Shown here in pieces: positions 60,816 to 64,000 of a stretch of 64,000 nucleotides of DNA. Both the position numbers and the translations under genes were made by a program. Within the stretch, counting starts at the first letter, position 1; every line of letters starts with the position of its first letter. The stretch is from JAZDLX01 sp964538455 (lineage in GTDB: Bacteria; Electryoneota; Electryoneia; Electryoneales; Electryoneaceae): NCBI GenBank assembly GCA_964538455.1, contig CAZIDZ010000007.1:41636-105635 (forward strand), read 5' to 3'. The notes below the pieces were generated by a model. It did not search any database and had not been told where the DNA came from. It worked only from the letters and a program-made list of their open reading frames with translations.

Positions 60816-60851
60816 CCCGGCGCCTCCTACAGAGGCGCCGGGCTTTGTTTT
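60816..60851 (+). terminator. Rho-independent terminator after folD
   Basis: CCCGGCGCCTC (60816-60826), loop CTACA, GAGGCGCCGGG (60832-60842): a perfect 11-bp GC-rich stem followed by CTTTGTTTT. The best terminator in the window, closing the nadC-folD operon. Confidence 0.88.
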
Positions 60852-60861
60852 GGTGGCACCT

Positions 60862-60887
60862 GCCCCTGTTTGCTTGCAAACAGGGGC
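60862..60887. repeat. Perfect 12-bp inverted repeat between convergent genes
   Basis: GCCCCTGTTTGC, TT, GCAAACAGGGGC. No T-run on either side. GGTGGCACC just before (60852-60860) and GGTACCAC further on (60916-60923) are largely complementary, so it may be the tip of a longer palindromic element. It could also serve as the 3' hairpin of the minus-strand peptidase mRNA. Confidence 0.55.
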
Positions 60888-60931
60888 TATTCTAACTTCT
60901 TACGTTCCTGATTGCGTAATGGTACCACGCA

Positions 60932-63163
60932 TCACCATAGACGCATGTGCCCCGCGATCCAGTCCACCAGCTCATCGTCGCTGATGCCATGCTCCCGCCC
61001 GGCCTGCACCCACTCGAGCGCATCCTCGTAGCCGACGTCGCCGGGTTGCACCTGGACCTTGTACCGGGCGAAACGGTCAGCCTGCTTCAGGGCCTTTTTC
61101 ATCTCGGATTTCTTCAGCGTCACCACGAATTTTGCGCCGGTCGAATCGATCCGGTCCAACTCCGCATCGCTGGTTTTAGCGAACTGCTTGAAGTTGCTTG
61201 ACAGCGTGACCATGGGTCCGGCGGCGCTCAGGAACGCGGGCGCTTCCTGCCAACCGTCGAGCGGCCACAGGATCGTCACATCCCGGGCTTTCAGCGCGCG
61301 CACCAGCGCCTGCTCTGCGTCGCTGAGCGTTTCCCCCTCGAGCCATTCCGGCGGATCGGAAAAGCTTAGCGCGGCGAGTCCTGCGTCCGCCCATTCGAGC
61401 ACCCGCAGCGTGTCCGCGGGAACGAGCGGGTCCCCGTCGAGTTCCGCCTCCACCGTGCCCAGCGCTCGCCTCGCGTTCGCCGTGACATCCTTCAGGCTCT
61501 TGCCCCAGAGAATATCGTCACGGTCGGACGCCGCGGTTTTCAGCGTCTCAAGATTATCCAGAAAAGCCTCCTGACCGTCCGCCGCCGGGTAGGCAAATTT
61601 CAGCAGAGACCCCATAATTCCTCTTTCCGCACGCGCTTTTGCGGCTTCGAGGTCCGAGTCGATCGAGGAGCACGTTTTCGCCTCCACGAACGGAGTTCCC
61701 CGATGCCAGATCGTCCTCGAAGCCAGGTGACGATCGGCGAGTGGCTGGTCCACGTTGGCGAGTTGATCGACCCACGCCGACACCGTCCGCAGCGTCCCCT
61801 CGATCGCTTTGGGCTGGATCGACGCAAAATTGTCATCCGGACGGTGATAGAAGGGGTGAGCGCCCATCGACCAGAGTGTGAAGGCCGGGATGCCGGCGTT
61901 TCGGAAGGAGGCGTGGTCGGAGGCGTCGCCGCCCCAGGCCCGCCCGGCTCGGTAAAGCTTCCGCACGCTGTCCGGGAGCGAGTCGAACCACGGGTCCCAG
62001 ATCTCCCCGAGTTGGTCGCCGCCGCCGAATCCGATTTGTCCGTCCCCCCGGCCCACCATGTCCATGTTCAACATGGTGACGTAGCTGTAACGGTCCGGGA
62101 GCATCAGAACCAGCGCCTTACTGCCGAGCAAACCCTGCTCCTCGCCGCCGAAATCGCAGAAGACGAGTGTCCGCTTCTGAGGGTGTGCAACGTAGTACCG
62201 CGCCAGCTCCATCACCGCGCAGGTGCCCGAGCCGTTGTCGTCCGCTCCTGGATAGACCTGCCCCAGCGCGTTTTTCCCGATGTGGTCGCCGTGCGCCCCG
62301 ATCACGATCGCTTCATCCTTCAACTTCGGATCGGTGCCGGGCACGAACGCGGCGACGTTATACCCGACGGCGTTTTCGATCGGTTCGATCAGAAAATCGA
62401 GCGACATCGTGCGCTCGAGGTTCAGCGCATGAGGCTCCGATTTGAGGGTTTCCTTGTAATGGTCTACGCTCTCGCCGCTGTCGAACAGCAGCATTCTCAA
62501 GGCCGAATCTCCGATGTACCCGCTCGGCACCGTCGCCGAATAGGCGTTTTTCTGGATCGCCGCGCCGTTCACCGGCCACGGTTCCTGGTAGAAAAAGACC
62601 GCGACCGCTCCTCGCCGCACCGCTTCGTTCAGCAGGTAGGTCCGCTGGTTTTCGTTCGTCCAGTCCTCGCTGCTGTTCGGAGCGCCGCGGAAGATGATCA
62701 GGATGCGCCCCGAAACATCTTCGTCGCCGTAATCGTCCCATCCCTTTTCCGGCTTGCTGATGCCGTGCCCGACGAGGCTTACCGGAGCGGTTAGTTTTGC
62801 GGAACCGCTATTGGTGCAGGCCGTGAAATCTTCGCCCAGGCGAAGGCGCACCTCGCCGTAGCGCGGGTCCTGCATCGTCACCTCGGCGCGCACCTCGCGC
62901 GTGGCGAGCATCGGGAACGGGACGAGGAAGTTCCCGTTGATCAGCGGCGTCAGGCCCCAGCGTTGATAGTGCCTTGCGATCCACGACTGCGAGGAGTCGC
63001 CGCCCGCGAGTGCTGTTTTTCGCCCCGCAAAGAGATTCGGGTCGGCCAGCGACTGCAGGTAACTCATCGCGCTGTCCGGAGAGGGTTGGGAAAAGGCGGG
63101 CATCGTGAAAACGGCCAGAAGCAGGGCCGCGGCACGGATACGGAGGGTCGTGGGACGGTTCAT
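60932..63163 (-). CDS. Exported M28-family zinc metallopeptidase
   Basis: 743 residues. Signal peptide (RIRAAALLLAVFTMPAFS), then a protease-associated (PA) insert around residues 120-250 and the M28 catalytic domain. Zinc-site motifs in order: IGAHGDHIG (His), YPGADDNGSGT (Asp bridging), DFGGEEQGLLGS (catalytic and ligand Glu), LNMDMVGR (Asp) and HPFYHRPDD (His), with the usual SDHASF between them. A C-terminal region of about 250 residues is helical and not recognised. Probably periplasmic aminopeptidase. ATG 63163 begins the signal peptide and has GGGAGA upstream; transcribed opposite to its neighbours. Confidence 0.92.
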   Translation of the reverse strand: MNRPTTLRIRAAALLLAVFTMPAFSQPSPDSAMSYLQSLADPNLFAGRKTALAGGDSSQSWIARHYQRWGLTPLINGNFLVPFPMLATREVRAEVTMQDPRYGEVRLRLGEDFTACTNSGSAKLTAPVSLVGHGISKPEKGWDDYGDEDVSGRILIIFRGAPNSSEDWTNENQRTYLLNEAVRRGAVAVFFYQEPWPVNGAAIQKNAYSATVPSGYIGDSALRMLLFDSGESVDHYKETLKSEPHALNLERTMSLDFLIEPIENAVGYNVAAFVPGTDPKLKDEAIVIGAHGDHIGKNALGQVYPGADDNGSGTCAVMELARYYVAHPQKRTLVFCDFGGEEQGLLGSKALVLMLPDRYSYVTMLNMDMVGRGDGQIGFGGGDQLGEIWDPWFDSLPDSVRKLYRAGRAWGGDASDHASFRNAGIPAFTLWSMGAHPFYHRPDDNFASIQPKAIEGTLRTVSAWVDQLANVDQPLADRHLASRTIWHRGTPFVEAKTCSSIDSDLEAAKARAERGIMGSLLKFAYPAADGQEAFLDNLETLKTAASDRDDILWGKSLKDVTANARRALGTVEAELDGDPLVPADTLRVLEWADAGLAALSFSDPPEWLEGETLSDAEQALVRALKARDVTILWPLDGWQEAPAFLSAAGPMVTLSSNFKQFAKTSDAELDRIDSTGAKFVVTLKKSEMKKALKQADRFARYKVQVQPGDVGYEDALEWVQAGREHGISDDELVDWIAGHMRLW

Positions 63164-63200
63164 GGCATCTCCCGTGCTGAGCATTGGGTTGTGAAACCGA

Positions 63201-63229
63201 AAGCTACTGCCTGTCTCGGCGGGCGGCAA
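63201..63229 (-). promoter_or_regulatory. Promoter of the M28 peptidase gene
   Basis: On the minus strand TTGCCG (63229-63224), 17 bases, TAGCTT (63206-63201); the ATG is 37 bases beyond. Divergent from the promoter at 63244. Confidence 0.45.
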
Positions 63230-63243
63230 GGCCGCCGCCTGCG

Positions 63244-63272
63244 TTGACACCGTCAGGTGGTTTCCGTACGTT
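63244..63272 (+). promoter_or_regulatory. Promoter of the DUF3098-like gene and tRNA-Val
   Basis: TTGACA (63244-63249), 17 bases, TACGTT (63267-63272). The -35 is the full consensus hexamer. Expected to drive the small membrane protein gene and the tRNA two bases beyond it. Confidence 0.55.
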
Positions 63273-63315
63273 TAGCGGTCCGTGTTGGCGGAAGCGCTCT
63301 GAACCTGGAGGACAT

Positions 63316-63588
63316 GTGGACGACAAAAAGAGCAGGAAAAAGGAAAAACCCGGGCAACTGCTGTTTCCCTGGCCGTTTGGACGGTTGAACCTGATCGTTC
63401 TTCTCGCCGGGTTGGTTGTCATCGTCCTCGGGTATGTCTTCCTCGGGCAGGGGAATGCGGAGAGTTTTCAATCGCTGACAATCGCGCCGATTCTGCTGCT
63501 GATCGGCTATCTGGTCCTTCTTCCCGCGTCGATCCTGATCCGCGATCCCAAAAAGAAGAGTGAAAAAAGCGCCCCCCGGGAGTCCTGA
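63316..63588 (+). CDS. Small DUF3098-like membrane protein
   Basis: 90 residues from a GTG with GGAGGA upstream. Lys-rich N-terminus (MDDKKSRKKEKPG), FPWPFGRLNL, then two membrane helices (LIVLLAGLVVIVLGYVFLG and IAPILLLIGYLVLLPASIL) and a basic tail. The pattern of a phenylalanine/proline lead-in, a first helix ending in GY, and TIAPILLLIGY is that of DUF3098 proteins known from Bacteroidetes-type genomes; function unknown. The overlapping ATG at 63314 is out of frame. Confidence 0.78.
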   Translation: MDDKKSRKKEKPGQLLFPWPFGRLNLIVLLAGLVVIVLGYVFLGQGNAESFQSLTIAPILLLIGYLVLLPASILIRDPKKKSEKSAPRES

Positions 63589-63589
63589 A

Positions 63590-63664
<75 letters not shown>

Positions 63665-63699
63665 CGGTGCGGAGGCGCGAGGAGCGGACGAAAGCGGTC

Positions 63700-63728
63700 T
63701 TGCGTGGCGCGGATCGAAAACCTACTTT
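63700..63728 (+). promoter_or_regulatory. Promoter of tRNA-Asp
   Basis: TTGCGT (63700-63705), 17 bases, TACTTT (63723-63728); the tRNA begins 38 bases later. GC-rich sequence follows the -10 box. Confidence 0.5.
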
Positions 63729-63766
63729 ACGCGGGCTCGAAGCGCACCTTGAACGCTTGAAATACC

Positions 63767-63841
63767 GGGGCAGTAGCTCAGCTTGGTTAGAGTGCCGGCC
63801 TGTCACGCCGGAGGTCGCGGGTTCGATCCCCGTCTGCCCCG
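63767..63841 (+). tRNA. tRNA-Asp (anticodon GTC)
   Basis: Acceptor GGGGCAG pairs CTGCCCC, anticodon arm CCGGC-CTGTCAC-GCCGG with anticodon GTC, T arm CGGG-TTCGATC-CCCG, discriminator G at 63841 as usual for Asp. No encoded CCA. Confidence 0.95.
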
Positions 63842-63852
63842 CAACAACCATG

Positions 63853-63890
63853 AAACCCTGCCGGATGATCCGGTGGGGTTTTCTCGTTCT
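63853..63890 (+). terminator. Terminator after tRNA-Asp
   Basis: AAACCCTGCCGGA (63853-63865), loop TGA, TCCGGTGGGGTTT (63869-63881): a 13-bp stem with two G-T wobble pairs, then TTCTCGTTCT. The wobble pairs favour the plus strand. Eleven bases after the tRNA. Confidence 0.75.
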
Positions 63891-63920
63891 GGGCTTGTAA
63901 TGGCCATAAGGCTAAAAGGT

Positions 63921-63960
63921 GTCATTGCGAGTCCGCCAGCCGGCGGACGAAGCAATCTCG
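63921..63960. repeat. Second palindromic dispersed-repeat type
   Basis: GTCATTGCGAG...GAAGCAATCTCG frames an inner perfect hairpin GTCCGCC-AGCC-GGCGGAC (63931-63948); ATTGC and GCAAT also pair. The text is similar to a short intergenic repeat widespread in environmental bacterial genomes; only one copy is visible here. The remaining bases to 64000 show no gene. Confidence 0.55.
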
Positions 63961-64000
63961 CTTTTATGAGCACGGTGCTATTTCCCGTTGCGCCAGGTCG

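Overview
The window looks like a chromosomal stretch of a high-GC, Gram-negative bacterium of the FCB (Fibrobacteres-Chlorobi-Bacteroidetes-like) type. It encodes outer membrane assembly (BamA, OmpH), lipid A synthesis including an LpxC-FabZ fusion characteristic of that superphylum, peptidoglycan recycling by Mpl, and RND/TolC efflux. It also carries two short palindromic repeats of a kind seen scattered through uncultured genomes. I cannot name a genus from sequence alone. Most of it is ordinary housekeeping DNA; I see no prophage, insertion sequence, CRISPR array or defence island.

Region 1-7.3 kb: the 3' end of an unidentified gene, then bamA, ompH, lpxD, lpxC-fabZ and lpxA in tight order, and a small beta-barrel protein. 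Region 7.6-18.3 kb: rseP followed by a run of genes that overlap end to start: two lipoproteins, three glycosyltransferases, an unrecognised membrane protein, a class A penicillin-binding protein and a SPOR-domain membrane protein. Region 18.4-25.7 kb: PfkB kinase, solitary DNA methyltransferase, M1 peptidase with a long beta-rich C-terminus, mpl and an alpha/beta hydrolase. Region 25.8-40.9 kb: yggS-divIVA, dksA-like-lspA, a TPM/nucleotidyltransferase/LemA group, SAM hydrolase, pgi, a cyclic-nucleotide-binding protein, purF, a CDP-alcohol phosphatidyltransferase, cysS, and envelope proteins of the DUF3108, DUF4097 and LiaF-like kinds.

Region 41-47 kb: the only large minus-strand operon (marR-tolC-MFP-RND). 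It has a clear promoter with a palindromic operator beside it, and it converges on a short gene-free stretch that looks like a structured RNA gene. Region 47.2-54.9 kb: LOG-like protein, mltG, pcrA/uvrD and a 1231-residue TPR protein. Region 55-60.8 kb: nadC, GH57 branching enzyme, galT-like, glycosyltransferase and folD, closed by a strong terminator. Region 60.9-64 kb: a minus-strand M28 peptidase, a small DUF3098-like membrane protein, tRNA-Val, tRNA-Asp, a terminator and a dispersed repeat.

Genes are chained by 1- or 4-base stop/start overlaps, so operons are long. Upstream of operons and tRNA I repeatedly see TTGnnn, exactly 17 bases, then TAnnTT, which I take as this organism's housekeeping promoter. 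Biologically the window is dominated by envelope construction: outer membrane protein insertion, lipid A, lipid-linked glycan transfer, murein synthesis and recycling, lipoprotein maturation, and envelope sensing.
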